Source of the DNA: Phoenix dactylifera
Lineage: Eukaryota > Streptophyta > Magnoliopsida > Arecales > Arecaceae
Length of the DNA: 64,000 bases
Assembly (NCBI RefSeq): GCF_009389715.1
Contig: NC_052401.1
Span: forward strand, 856,843 to 920,842
Reading direction: 5' to 3'
This document shows, in pieces, positions 48,673-61,061 of this stretch (within the stretch, counting starts at the first letter, position 1; each line of letters opens with the position of its first letter). The notes under the pieces were generated by a model that was given only the letters and a program-made list of their open reading frames with translations, was not told the origin of the DNA and did no database searches. A program made the position numbers and the translations under genes.

Positions 48673-48694
48673 GGGCTCGTTTGGTTCGCGGGAA
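48673..48694 (+). repeat. Left terminal inverted repeat (PIF/Harbinger)
   Basis: 22 bp, exact reverse complement of 54193-54214; starts GGGCTCGTTTGGTTCG. Confidence 0.95.
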
Positions 48695-49296
48695 AAGAAG
48701 GGGGGAAAGTATGGTCAATGGAAAAGTAATAAAATAGCTCTTGTTTGGTTGGAGTTTTCAAAGGAGAGAGATGGGAAAGTTCTTTTCCCAGGGGAATGTA
48801 ATTCCCACGTTTTATGGGAAAGTCTTTCCCATGAGGAACATGGGAAAGCTACTTTCCCGTGTGGCAGGAATCAAAATATTTTTTTTGTTCTCCAAAAAGC
48901 CCCTCATCATAAAAGCCCCTTCACCGACCATCGCGATCTCTCTCCTCAAACCCTCCTCCATCGTAAAAGCCCGCTCATCTTCCTCTTTCTCACTTCACTC
49001 TCCCGATCTCGTGGGTGTTAGCTCCGACGAAAATCTTGGGAAGAATTCGAGTTCTACCATTCTCCTCTCGAATCCAAAGAGGTAAGCATAATTTCCTTTC
49101 AACTTTTTTTTTCAACCAATCTGTTTTTCATGATAGTCGGGTTTCATCTCTCCAATTCGATGTTTTCCTCCCGATTTCGGATTATTCTGCAGATTTATGG
49201 TCGTAGGTTGATAAAGATTTCCTCTCCTTTTGTTTTGTGGAATTCCTGGTTTATGGTCGTGGGGATTTTCTTTCTCGTTTTGGGGGGTTCTGGGAG

Positions 49297-49519
49297 GGTT
49301 TCTTGCCCTGTTTTTTGTCTAACCATGACCAAAACGAAGCAAAGGCCGAGAGGGTTTCTTGCCATGCCTTGTTTTTTGTCTAACCATGACCAAAAGGAAG
49401 CAAAGGCCGGGAGGGTTCTTGCTCTGTTTTTTGTCTAACCATGACCAAAAGGAAGCAAAGGCCGGGAGGGTTCTTGCTCTGTTTTTTTGTCTAACCATGA
49501 CCAAAAGGAAGCAAAGGCC
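49297..49519 (+). repeat. Four-copy minisatellite in the transposon leader
   Basis: Units of 55-61 bp, each with 'ttttttgtctaaccatgac', then 'caaaaggaagcaaaggcc', then 'gggagggttcttgc'. Copies two to four are almost identical; the first is more diverged. It lies between the left end and the transposase. Confidence 0.9.
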
Positions 49520-50238
49520 CCATATAAAAAGGGAACAGGAGCTGGCTACGAGTCTTCCCTCTTGAGGGAAGGGACGTGGAGAGTTTCCTGGCCTTAATAG
49601 AGTCCTTGGGAAGTTGGGGACAGTAGTTCTGTTTTGGGTGGAGAGAACGAGAGAGGAGTTCTTTGGTTGGCTTGATACACGTCTGAAGCCACTCTTATCT
49701 TTCATCCCTTCTCTTTTTTGGTTCTGGTCTTGGTTTTCCTTCCCTCACCTTACTCCTGATCCAGCTGGGCCATCAGGAAGAAAGATAGGGGGATTGGAGA
49801 TGGACTTCTTGGAGGGTGGAGATTCTTTTAATTTTCTCTTCTCGGTCTCTTCTCCCCTCTTGGCTGGTAGAGAGAGAAAAGGAGGGAGTTTGGAGATGGA
49901 ATGGCTGCTGTGCTGTGATGTTGCAGTTGCCGCTTGGGTATTCACTTGAAGGGGATGGTGGGATGGGACAAATTCTTTTTATTATAGAGAGGTCCCTTTC
50001 TGAACAAATTCTTTCCTTTACCTTGACCATAAAGTGCCATGGGATTACCTTTTCCTACTCTGCTCTTGCTAGACATTGTAAACAATCTCAGTTATTTAAT
50101 CAGTATCATGGGCCCTTCCTTTAGCGTAAAGGAAACTTTTTTGGTCTATGCATTCCTTTATTTTGATCGATCAGAACCAACATATTTATAGATAATTTAA
50201 TTATTTGTTGTAATACTTTTTGCTTGCTTATGGCAGTT

Positions 50239-51659
50239 ATGGCTCGTTTATTTGTTTCTAAAAAGAAGAAGATGGCAAGTACCATTTTGGTAATATACAC
50301 AGAGATGATGTTGATGATAATGTCAATGATGGCCAAGATTCTTGAAACGTTAGCACGAGTAAATGTTAGAATTCTTAGAGAAATGGTGTATGTTTTTGAT
50401 AGAACACTTGATGAGAGGGTGATGAATAGAATAGCTAATCTTAGGCTTATGATAATGGAGAGTGATCAAATTTGTATTGATCAACTTAGAATGGATAGGA
50501 GGGCATTTTGGAAGCTTTGTGAAATGCTTAAATCGATTAGCAAATTGGAAGGGAATAGAAATGTTCAAGTGGAAGAGATGGTTGCAATATTCCTTCACAC
50601 CCTAGGCCATCACTCAAAAAATAGAGTTATGCAATTGTACTTTCGTAGATCGGGTGAGACAGTAAGTAGGCATTTTAATATTGTCTTGAATGCTATCTTG
50701 AGGCTACATAGACACTTGCTAAAGAATCCTGAGCCTGTCACAGAAAGATCAACAGATGAGAAATGGATGTGGTTTCCGGTAAGTTAATATTACATTTCAC
50801 ATTTTTAAAGGCAATATTTTGGCCTATTAAATTGTTAAAAGTACTGATTATTATATTCATACTTGCATTGTAGAATTGTCTAGGTGCATTGGATGGTACC
50901 CATATTAGAGTGCGGGTCTCGGAGAAGGACAAACCTAGATATCGATCGAGAAAGAATGAGATTTCTACAAATGTACTTGGCGTTTGCTCACAAGATATGC
51001 AGTTTATTTACGTGCTACCTGGATGGGAGGGGTCAGCACATGATAATAGAGTCCTTAGGGATGCCATTTCTCGTAGAAATGGATTAAAAGTTCCGCAAGG
51101 TAATTTTAAGTCTAATATTGCAGCTATTTTTTACTTACATGAGTAGGATACCTAATTTTTTCTGATTTCACTTTTTTTGTATGTTTTTGAATGAGTAGGC
51201 TATTACTACCTGTGCGATGCTGGGTACACAAATTCTGAAGGTTTCTTAACTCCATTTAGAGGTCAAAGATATCACCTCAATGAGTGGAGACATGGTCATC
51301 AACCCACTACACCAGAGGAGCTCTATAACATGAGGCACTCAAAAGCTAGAAATGTAATTGAGAGATGTTTTGGCCTATTAAAGATGCGATGGGCAATCCT
51401 TAGGAGCAATACTTGGTACCCTATTAAGACAATGTGTAGGATCATTTCTGTATGTTGTTTGCTGCACAACTACATTAGAAAAGAGATGTCTGTAGATCCT
51501 ATTGAGGCTTTGTACAATGAAGAGGAGTGCTCTCATGGCAATTTTCCACAGGAGCAGGGTGCATATATTGAGTATATTGAGTCATCTGCATCTTGGAATG
51601 CATTCAGAGCTAATCTTGCTGCCCAAATGTTTGAAGAGTGGCAGCATAATAGAATTTGA
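50239..51659 (+). CDS. PIF/Harbinger transposase (DDE_Tnp_4, HARBI1/ALP1-like)
   Basis: Three exons: 50239-50778, 50874-51099, 51199-51659; 408 residues if the ATG at 50239 is used. Introns have gtaagt and gtaatt donors and tag acceptors, and both joins keep the conserved protein intact. N-terminal part has a helix-turn-helix-like block ([39 protein letters not shown]). The catalytic core shows the first Asp in [10 protein letters not shown], the second in [13 protein letters not shown] and the Glu in [14 protein letters not shown]. All three are present. It would cut and join the element at its ends, helped by the Myb-like protein. The true start may be another nearby ATG, or lie in an upstream exon, since 'ttatggcag' before it could be an acceptor. 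Confidence 0.9.
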
Positions 51660-51927
51660 GAAAAAATTGTGATGTTTGTTGTGTTTAATATTTGGGGCTC
51701 TTAATATTTGTATGAACATTATGTGTTATGCTGTAATCCTTGTTTAATATTTTCCTTGCTATATTATAATCTTGTGTTATGTCAAATTCTTACTTAATAG
51801 TTCCCTTGTATCCATTCATTTAGATAATGCAAATGTAAGATCATGTCGTGAGGTTGTGAATGTATAACTATTATACATTGTAGATTGTGAATGTATATTT
51901 ATAATATATGAGATTGTGAATGTAGAT

Positions 51928-52989
51928 ATGACCACCTCAATAGCTGGAGAAGCATCAACAGGAAACAAAAGAACAAAGTGCAACAGAAAATGGGGTTATG
52001 TGGAGGATGCAAAGCTTGTTGAGGCATTGGTTGAGTTGGTAACCCGAGGAGGTTGGAGGGGCGATAATGGGACTTTTAGGAGTGGGTATTTGCAGCAATT
52101 GGAGAGACTAATAGAAGAGAAGCTTCCTGGGTGTGGACTGAAAGCAACACCACATATCGAGTCTCGGGTCAAGCTCTTGAAGAAACAATACAATGCTATT
52201 GCAGAGATGTTGGGACCTAACTGCAGTGGATTTGGATGGGATGACATCAACAAGTGTGTGACCTGTGAGGAGGATACCTTCAAGGAATGGGTTAAGGTAA
52301 ATTGGCATTATAAATTTGTTTATTTTTTCTATGAATACCTTTCATACATGTTGTGTTACTTTTTTTTATTTTTTTTAATGCAGAGTCACCCAAATGCTCA
52401 AGGTATGAGGAACAAGCCTTTTCCTCACTTTGAGGACTTGACTAATATCTTTGGAAGGGATCGTGCTACCGGAATGGGAGCTGAAGCACCTGCAGATGCT
52501 GTTGAAGAAATAGAGATGGAGGAGCAATAGTATCCGTACACATCACCAGCTATCAATGAGAGCCAAGAAGCAGATAGCATTTTTGTTGGTCAGAATGTCA
52601 ATATGAATACTCCCCAGACAGCTACTCATACTGAAGTTGCAGGTCCAAGTAGGCCAACCAGAACTAAGAAAGCTAGGCATGAGGCCCTTGAGGTTGTGAG
52701 AGATCTTACATCTGAGATGACTAAGGTAGTAGGCATGATGGCAGCTGCTGGAGATCATATTGAGAAATTGGCTCAATGTTTTAAGCACGAGTCTGAGACT
52801 GCAGATAGAAGAATGATAGTGGTCTCTGAGGTGATGAAGGTGCAGGGTCTTTCTCAATCTGAGATTCTTAAGGTGGGCAAAAAAATTGCAATGGACCCAC
52901 TGGAGACTGATTACTTTTTCAGTCTTCCAGATGACTATAGAAGGGCATATGTTTTAACTCTTTGCTCAGAGTTTCAAAATGGGATGTAG
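51928..52989 (+). CDS. Myb/SANT-like partner protein of PIF/Harbinger, one in-frame stop
   Basis: Exon 1 is 51928-52296, exon 2 starts at 52384 after 'aatgcag'. Residues 20-120 form the Myb/SANT-like DNA-binding domain found in plant Harbinger partners: KWGYVEDAKLVEALVELV, NGTFRSGYLQQLERL, HIESRVKLLKKQYNAI and GFGWDD. In exon 2 a TAG at 52528-52530 follows EEIEMEEQ; the same frame then stays open to 52989 with family-like content (AGPSRPTRTKKARHEAL, the coiled-coil-like middle, SDILK-type FFSLPDDYRRAYVLTL). So the protein is either cut to 171 residues, keeping the DNA-binding domain, or made by reading through TAG. In the family this partner helps nuclear entry and end recognition. Confidence 0.8.
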
Positions 52990-54192
52990 CTAAGTTGGGT
53001 AGGGTTTGTGTATCTTTTTGGGATATTATGTATTGGGTAGCTTTTTGGTGTAGGCCTTATTGATAACAATGGATGTAAACACTACTTTTGGATTAACTAC
53101 AAGTTCATGTTTTGCACTTTCTTTATATTGTTTCTTGTTTCGTATGTTGCTAGATGCTTACTTGTATGAATTTGGATGGTTACTTTAATAGATAACAATG
53201 GTTATTAATATCCTTCTTTTCATGAATTATTATTGGTCACTATCATCATGATTTGGGTAGGTCATCCAGCATATGAGTATTCATGTAGGCAACGAGTTAT
53301 TAATATCACTTCGAGTTTGTCTTCCTGGTGCTTGAACTGTTAAGTGTTCACCTCTGCATGACATCTAAGAAAGTAAGAAAGATTACAACGAGACAAACAA
53401 AAAGTGATGAGATGGGAGTCAATTAGAAAGTTGGAATGCAGACAAAAGTCCTTAAAATTCTCATAGAAAAATAAAATAAAATAAGGGCCCTTGGAAGTAT
53501 TACCGGAGTGCTTGGGCTATGAAGTTACTCGCTACACGACCATTATCAATGTTCATCCGTGGTCCATATGTATTAAAAATTCTAGCAATTCGAATTTCTG
53601 TTACAGAAGATCCATCAAAAGATAGAAATTTTCGAGAAGCATTAGGACTCACAATAAACATAACACTGAGCAGAAGCCATTAACTCAGACACAAAAGCTT
53701 AGAAAATTAAGTTCCAATTAGTAAAAAACAGTATTTCACCTATGCCATGCTACCTGTGATAATCGAACATCAAAGTCTCTGCCACACGCTTCCCCTCATC
53801 ATTGTGCTGGATGAAGTGTGAAGTGTGAAGATGCTTCATCCAGCATATGAGTATTATGTAGGCAATTTTGTTGTAATTACTAATCATAACTCGTGCTAGA
53901 TCCAAATTTGATGGTGGCAAAGCTACTTGTCAAGGGGCTAGAGTATCGCATTTTTATTTTTTCCTAAAAAAACCCTTCAGCATTAAAGAGGCATTAAAAA
54001 CCTAATTTTTATTAAGGGTATAATAGGAATTACACACAACTTTCCTAGGAAAGTGGATGGTCAACCAAACATAAGTGCTCTAGAAATCTGTCACTTTCCC
54101 ATTGTCAACCAAACATGCCAAAAGTACTTTCCCAGGCATTCTCTTCCCAGGAATCTACTTCCCAGGAATCATATTCCTAGGAAAAAAAATGC

Positions 54193-54214
54193 TTCCCGCG
54201 AACCAAACGAGCCC
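54193..54214 (-). repeat. Right terminal inverted repeat (PIF/Harbinger)
   Basis: Exact partner of the left repeat; followed by TAA at 54215-54217. Confidence 0.95.
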
Positions 54215-54217
54215 TAA
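54215..54217. repeat. Target-site duplication TAA (right)
   Basis: Partner of 48670-48672. Confidence 0.85.
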
Positions 54218-54254
54218 TGTTTAGAACGTGGAGGTAATAAGGATTGGCCTCTTC

Positions 54255-55980
54255 TGTGAGGGCCGGGTCCATTGACCGGCCCGCATAAAATTTGGGCCGC
54301 AAGCCCACGTGAGCAAGGGCTCACACGGCCCGGGTGTGGGAGAGAATGAAATCGAACTCCAGACAAGAGTTCTCTTCTTCCTCCGATTAGGCCGGGAGGA
54401 GGAGACCGAGGAACCAAATTAAGCCGGATCTTCATCTATAAAAGAGTCTCCTTCCTCTCCTTTAGCATCCACATTGGGAGTCCTTCCATTAGAGGCTTAG
54501 ATCTCCAAGTATTTCATGGAAAATGCTCAAGGATTCGCCGTTGATCCGGCCGGGAAAGCTCGCCGAATACAAGGTAAGCTTCCTCTCTTCCTTTCTCCAG
54601 TCTCTGGGCCACCATTCCATCTTGAATCCGAATAACAAGTCGCTGGATTTATGATACATAGGGTCTCCCCTGTTTCATCCATTTCGGCCAGCCGTCGCCA
54701 GACGTGGCATGCCACCGGCACCACATAGGCCGTCGACTATTGGGGGTCGCCAGCCATGAGAGGATACTACTGCCGAGCACCTCCCACCACTCGGGAAGAA
54801 GAAGAGAGCCTCATGGTTCTCTCCTCTTATTTTCTCTCTCTTCTCTCTAGTTTCTCACTCTCTTATTTCTTCTCTCTACCATCTCTCTCTTTTCTATCTA
54901 GGAGACCTATAGATCTTAGTATAGGGTCCTGTTGACCTAGTCTACAAACCCGAGTTGACTCCGGTAAAGGATCCTAATCTGCTCTGGTGCCGGGTAGCCC
55001 GCCAAACTAATCACCCCGGCCTTATTAAGTACCTATGAAACTCAGTATTGATGAACCCTATCGAATGACCTTGGCCCCAATATAATTGAGTACGTGCCCC
55101 ATGATTCATTAATCGAGTTGCATAGACCTGACCTAACCGGGCCACCATCATCCGGCCAACCATACTCTTTGTTTTGTTATTTTAATACTATTAAAGTTAT
55201 CGAATGAGAATTAATCTTACTTTTAATATCTTTGAATGGATTTAGCAGGTTCCCCTAGTGAAGTTTGAAAGTCTAAGATGGAAGAGGTCAGTAATCCTAA
55301 CACTCTTTATTAGTTTTCAATTTTCCACTTATTTTTTGGTATTATAAAAATATGAAAATAGCATTAAATATTGATGATATCATATTTTCTTAAATTCAAG
55401 AATCAAGCATACGATATTATGGAACTCATAATTTATTGCGAAATAATGGTTCCATAATTATTTTACCATTAAGCACTATTTATGAACTATGAATTTCATA
55501 TTTATGAAATTTGTATTTTGTTATGAAAAGAATAATTTTATGATTATTCTACTATTAAAGGTTTAATTATGAACTATAAATTTTTATAATCATTTTAGTG
55601 ATTTATTTATGTATGATTTAAGACAATATGATTCAAAAAAATATGGCTTAAAAGAAATATTTTAAGAAAGATATGATTTGGATAGCTATGTACAGCTCCT
55701 GCCAATGGATTATAGTAGTTGGCATACGATCCTAGCAAGCAGATTACAGTATCTTGGCATACGGCCATTGCTAGTGGGTTACTGTAACTTAGCATACGGC
55801 CCTGCCAGTTGGCATGATATAAACGACGGGCAAATTCTTTGAGCTCCACATTCTAATTATTCTTTTTATTTTTTAGGTACAAGAATTTGTGCATGCATTC
55901 TGTAAGGAAGCTTCACTGTGGGTGAGAGGAAGATTCAAGAGGTCCTTTGCCTTCTAGCCTCTGCGATTGGATACGCTTTG
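54255..55980 (+). mobile_element. Second LTR-retrotransposon-derived block, related to 1-2600
   Basis: Shares with the left block the ordered segments at 54820-55300 (compare 340-850) and similar AT-rich flanks. It starts near TGTGAGGGCCGGGTCC. No coding domain is present. It is an old non-coding fossil, not paired with the left copy as one element: they lie in the same orientation with 50 kb and many genes between them and are strongly diverged. Confidence 0.45.
55694..55818 (+). repeat. Short tandem array, about 40-bp unit
   Basis: Three to four diverged units of the form 'ttggcatacg-cctagcaag-gattacagta'. It lies in the second LTR-derived block. Confidence 0.6.
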
Positions 55981-57709
55981 TAGCCAAGACCTACAAGAAA
56001 TATTAATGTATATTTTTAAAATTGGGCACACTGACACTGCCATGATGCCACCTAGGGTACAAATCTTTACAAAGCAACCCATTATACGTGGGGGGGTAGA
56101 AGTTACCCCAAATCATTCTTTCATGAAGTAATGTTTTCTGGTTGATCCACTCACACTATGATGGCATGGCAATGGATATCATCAGCCCTTTCTCGCATCA
56201 AAGACCAAAATAACTAATTTGAGTCCAAAAAATCAGATGCAAACCGTACAATGTCGAATCCATATAGAAGAACCATATTTGTTCTTTCTTAAATTTCAGC
56301 AGAATGTGTCAACCATCAAAAACCACTAAATATGACTTAGAAATAAAAAAAACAATATCCATCCTCAATTCTGGATGCAAAGTAGATGTTTTTGGATTTG
56401 GATTTCAAAAATCTCAGATCAATTTCCATCTTCAACCTATACATTGTCGAAATGAATCTGTAACATCAAACCCGCATCCTACCATACATATGTTCGGGTC
56501 GGGTCAGGTCAGGTCTGGGTAGTATAAACTTTTAGTACATTAGAGTTCAATCTCTAGAATATATGAGTCTATCTTGGTATCCACACCTAACCCATAAATC
56601 TATGATTCTAGACCCGGTCAGGTCCATACATATTTTGTTCGTGACAATCCTACCTTGAATGTCATTAGAAACCATTGAATCATTGAAGTCGGCAACATAA
56701 GCACAGTAAGAAATTGCTTGGTTGAATCCAGCATGGCCGTCGTTGAGCTCTCCATGTCAACCAAGGTTATCACAAAATTTAAGCTGATGGATGAGTGATA
56801 TAGCAGACTTTACCATCACCATAGTTTTCAGGTAGCATTAATCTTGGGTATGCTTTTGATCCATTAACGTCCGTTATTAGCCTCCATGAAAGGAGATGCA
56901 GAGAAGCTCTTGGTGTGCTGAATCTCTTTACAGTTCGCTAGAAGAAAATGTAGTGCCATACCTACACAGATGTACATGAACATCTGATAAACTGAGAGAT
57001 TCTTAATTTCCATGCATCGTTTCTGATTTAGGCTTCCCTTTGTCCTATCGAAGGAGATTGCATTCATTAAAATCTAGGCAGCATAAACATGAACAATAAA
57101 AAACTTGAGAGAGATTGGGAGAGCTGGACTTCTGTAGTGAATGCTGATTCAAGTGCTACCTCTATGAGGTTGAAGGATAGAAACAAATGTGAATGGCCTT
57201 TTCAAAGTCAATCGACTGTTTAGTATCTTTTATCTAGAGGTTCAGATGGTCCAACTTTGGAGATATGCCATCCGCGTCGAGGATCCATGGATTGTTGGTT
57301 TATATCAACATCAGAGAAGTTCATGGGTGCTTTAGAGTAGTCCATCTATGATTGGAGAATTAGGTTATCGATATTTCAAAAATTGTGGCTAACATATCTA
57401 TAAAAAAAATTTAAGAGAGATTCTGGCCACACTATAGTCAATAATTTGTAAGCCTAAAAGTATATGGACCGGAGGAGGACGTCAACATCAATCAGGAATC
57501 TTTCCCTTAAAGCAATGGGCGAGAGTAATCGAAATAGAAAATATGAGAAAAGAATGAAGAGTTAATGAACTAGGTAGCATTTGGGATCTAAATAGAATCA
57601 CCAAGATGATCTAAGATCACTATATTTGTATACAATATTTCAGTGACTAAAAATTTTCGGATATGCACGAGTAACTTATTTGATACTCCATGAAAATTCA
57701 AGATCACTG
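55981..57709. other. Intergenic, no gene seen
   Basis: AT-rich unique-looking DNA. A short GGTC-type run ('gggtcgggtcaggtcaggtc', about 56497-56516) is the only patterned item. Confidence 0.5.
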
Positions 57710-58150
57710 ACCATAAAATACTAAAATTATCCATAATATATTCCATAAAAATATATTTATTAATCATATAAATATAATATAATATTAATATATTTATTAA
57801 TATATTACTTATTAATATATTTTTAAAAAATTTATTAGTCCTATAAATTATTAATCTTATAAAAATATATTATATTATTATAAAAATAATATTTTTATTT
57901 ATACTTATGATATATTATTATTTTTTTAATACTAATATTAGTTTTGATAAGAAAAATAAGGCACATAGAAGTAATATATTAAATAATTTCATTATATATA
58001 TATAAAGTATAGTAATATATTTCTACTATAATTTAAAACTATCATTGATTAATAATATGATAATAATATGATTAATGATATATTATAGTATAATATATAT
58101 TAAAAATATAATATATATACATATAATATTAATATAATATATTAACAGTA
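57710..58150. repeat. AT-rich island
   Basis: About 440 bp of nearly pure A and T made of interleaved TAATATAT and ATTAATA runs, far more AT-rich than its surroundings. It could be a decayed satellite-like or matrix-attachment-type stretch; function unknown. Confidence 0.75.
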
Positions 58151-58760
58151 CATTGATGTATCAATTTTCTACTGAATTGAAGGGAATTTTTGTCCCCAAA
58201 TTTCAGCTCCAGATCATTGTGGATGGTGATTTGAAGAGTAGAGATAATTTAAGATCAGTACCATGTAGAATCACCGTGGTGCAACTAAATATAGTGATCT
58301 CATCATCTCTATTCACATTCTCCTTAATCTTGAGAAGATCACTCCATACCAAATGCCTATAAAAAAAAAATACAGGTTGCAAAAATTTTTTAGTGCACAT
58401 GCATGGAAGAACAGGTGCAGCCAACCCCGGTGCGATGTTGAGTATCAAGTTACCTCTTTCTTCTTTGTTTTTTTTGCTAAAGAAGTTACCTCTTTCTTGG
58501 TTGAAGAGCTCGACATACCTGTATTTAGTTTCTTTCTCTGAAACTCTGAAAATTTCCAGCATTTACATGCTGCATGACAAGGTTGATATATATAGCAGCA
58601 TTGTTATATAATTTTACAAGTTTGAAGTACCAAAAAAGACAAAAGACAATATATTCAACAAAATCAACTTGAAAAAAAAAAAAAACTCAAAAAAGATCGA
58701 TAATTGACATTGGAAGACAAGACCAGAAAAGCACTAAATTATTTTCCACCTATAATTCGA

Positions 58761-61061
58761 TCAACTGAGGGGGTATCCTCCACTTGCATGGACTTCCTTG
58801 ACCCTCCTATCATACTCATTTTCTTCCTCCTCTCCATTCTCTTGGTTCTCTTGCTTGCCTTCCTCCTGCTCATCTTCCTCGGCCCATCCGAAGCCTGCGA
58901 CAGGCGTGGAAGTTGGTGGAGCAGTCCTTGCCTCGTCGACGATCTTCATGATCTCCTCGATCTTCTGAAGGGAGTAGGTAGGGGCATCGTTATCCCTCTT
59001 GTAGTACGCTGTCTGCCCTGCTTCCGTTAGCTCCCTTGGCAAGTTCTTCAAGAACCATGGGTGATTCCTTATCTCCCTTATCGTTATCCTCTGCGTAAAA
59101 GTAGCAAGCCAACTTTGTGATAACAATCTTATGCTTCTCTCAATGGAATTCAAAACTGAAGTTAGTCTAGTTTCCTACTTACCCTGGCTGGATTGGCAAC
59201 AAAGATTCGGGCGAGGAGTTGCCTGCAATCCTGGGATATGTGCACGAATTCAGGTATTTTGTACTGCACAGACACTATTCTCTGCGATCCAAACAAGCAG
59301 TGTATCAAGAAAAATTCTTGCTTCTCATGAATAAGTCAATACTAAAAGATTGAGGATTGGAGGAATTGCCTGAAAGGTCTTCTTAAAATTCTTGGGGTCA
59401 TCTGGATCCTCAAAGGGATAGCCTCCCACCAGCATCACGTACAGAGTTACTCCGCACGACCATACGTCGGCCAGCTACACCATCACAATATGTATTACTT
59501 AAACGGAACATGCACGTACAAAACAATTAAAATTAAACCATATACTTGATATGATTAGAATTAAAGAACTGACCAAAACCCAATACTTGTGAGGAAAAAA
59601 AATTAAATGAGAAAGCTACTACGGGCCCCACGAGAAGACCAGCAGTGGGACGACAATGAATACTCCAAAGAAACGTGTCTGCGAGGAAATCACAGCCATC
59701 CAATACCACAAAAACATAGTCTTGGAAAGTTCCTCAGGATACCAGAAATTAAACCAAACGACGTAAGAAAGCGGCCACCCACTTTGGAGGCTGGATGCAT
59801 GCTGCAAAATTTTCCAACTTCGTTGGCGCGTGGGACCCACTGCGCCTACCACGTGGAAGTCGTGTGGTGGCTCGCAGCACGTGCCAGGTATGGGAGCCGG
59901 ATGGCTGCGCACGCACGAGCGGCGCGGCGCGGCGCGGCGTATCGCGAGCGGGGGCCATGAGGGAATCCGAAACTCGCTAAAAACAGAGGAGAGAGTTGGG
60001 GGGAATTACGGAACTGACCTTGCCGTCGTATTCCCGGTGGGCGAGGACTTCCGGGGCAATGTATGCCGGCGTTCCGACGGTTGATTTGGGCCGCGAGTGG
60101 AGCACAGATGACTGGATTTCAACGAAAAATTCGACTTTTAGGTTTGAAAAAAAGAAGAGAGGATGGATTTGCACCGATTATTTGTGATTTTGTGGAGACC
60201 TTGGAGTAGCCGAAGTCGCAGATTTTGAGGCGGGGGGCCGGGTTGCCGTCGAGGAGAGTGTTCTCCAGCTTCAAATCTCGGTGGCAAATTTGCTGAAATT
60301 AATGATTTTTGGATTCGATTAGCAGAATTCCTTTTATTTTTGTCCTTTCTAGATGCATGGATCCTATTTGGGAAAAGTTTTACCATGAAATGACAGTAGC
60401 TGACGCCGGAGATGAGCTGCTGGAAGAAATATCTCGCCTACAAAAAGGAGATTTTTTTAAAAAAAAATAGAACAATTGTCATATTTAATCGAGGAAATCA
60501 AGGAAAAAATCACAAAAAATGCAAAAAAAGAAGAAGAAGAAGAAGAATTTGGAGTACCTCGTCTTCGCTGAATCTCCCGGCGTTGCAGATCCTCTCGAAT
60601 AACTCCCCGCCGGCGGCGTACTCCATAACGATCGCCAGATGGGTCGGCGTCAATACTACCTATAGGATAAAAATAAAAATAAAAAATCAAAGCTTTATGG
60701 TTTCCTGCAGAAAAATAACGAACGAAACCCTAATAAGACGCCATCGGAGAGTTCGCTGCTTCGATTTCCCAACCTCTTTGAACCGGATTATATTAGGATG
60801 CCGCAGCGACCGGTGATTGATGATCTCCCTCGCGACATTCTCACAGATCTAGACCAAACAACCCAAAAACAAACCCGATCACAAATCTGAAAAATCCGAT
60901 CGGAATCGGAGACAGAGGACGAAGGATAGAAGTCCACTCACCTTCTGCCCTCTGGGGATATACTTCATGGCGACAAGCTCCCCGGTCTCCTTGTTCCGCA
61001 TCAACCTCGCCACCGCGAAATTCCCCGACCCTATGTCCCTCACCAGCTCGTACTTCTCCAT
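58761..61061 (-). CDS. SnRK2: SnRK2-type Ser/Thr protein kinase (SAPK, subclass I)
   Basis: Nine exons, right to left: 61061-60942, 60848-60774, 60659-60558, 60437-60384, 60292-60200, 60111-60019, 59474-59370, 59281-59183, 59090-58761; 356 residues. Kinase parts: glycine loop [10 protein letters not shown] (11-20), Lys33 in [13 protein letters not shown] (121-128), DFGYSK (143-148), activation loop [13 protein letters not shown] with Ser158 (equivalent to Ser175 of SnRK2.6). The acidic C-terminus is Glu-rich and ends [17 protein letters not shown]. Glu-rich tails mark the ABA-insensitive or weakly ABA-activated subclass I (SAPK4-7-like). It phosphorylates targets during osmotic stress in cytosol and nucleus. 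The exon after residue 247 joins cleanly. Intron 7 begins GC rather than GT (CAG|gcaatt), an accepted rare plant donor. Every other donor is GT. Confidence 0.95.

Larger units (their letters stand above)
48673..54214 (+). mobile_element. Full-length PIF/Harbinger DNA transposon
   Basis: 5542 bp. The ends GGGCTCGTTTGGTTCGCGGG... are perfect inverted repeats of 22 bp (48673-48694 and 54193-54214) with TAA duplications outside. Subterminal DNA on both sides carries inverted copies of TTTGGTTG and GGGAAAG (for example 48743-48780 and 54050-54120). Two plus-strand genes lie inside: a transposase with an intact DDE triad and a Myb/SANT-like partner, the standard PIF/Harbinger pair. Left of the transposase is 1.5 kb of non-coding DNA with a tandem repeat; right of the partner is 1.2 kb. 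Perfect ends and an intact transposase suggest recent activity; the partner has one in-frame stop. Confidence 0.95.

Noticed and set aside
1-55980. The left and right LTR-derived blocks as two ends of one giant element
   Set aside because: They are strongly diverged from each other and several complete host genes lie between them.
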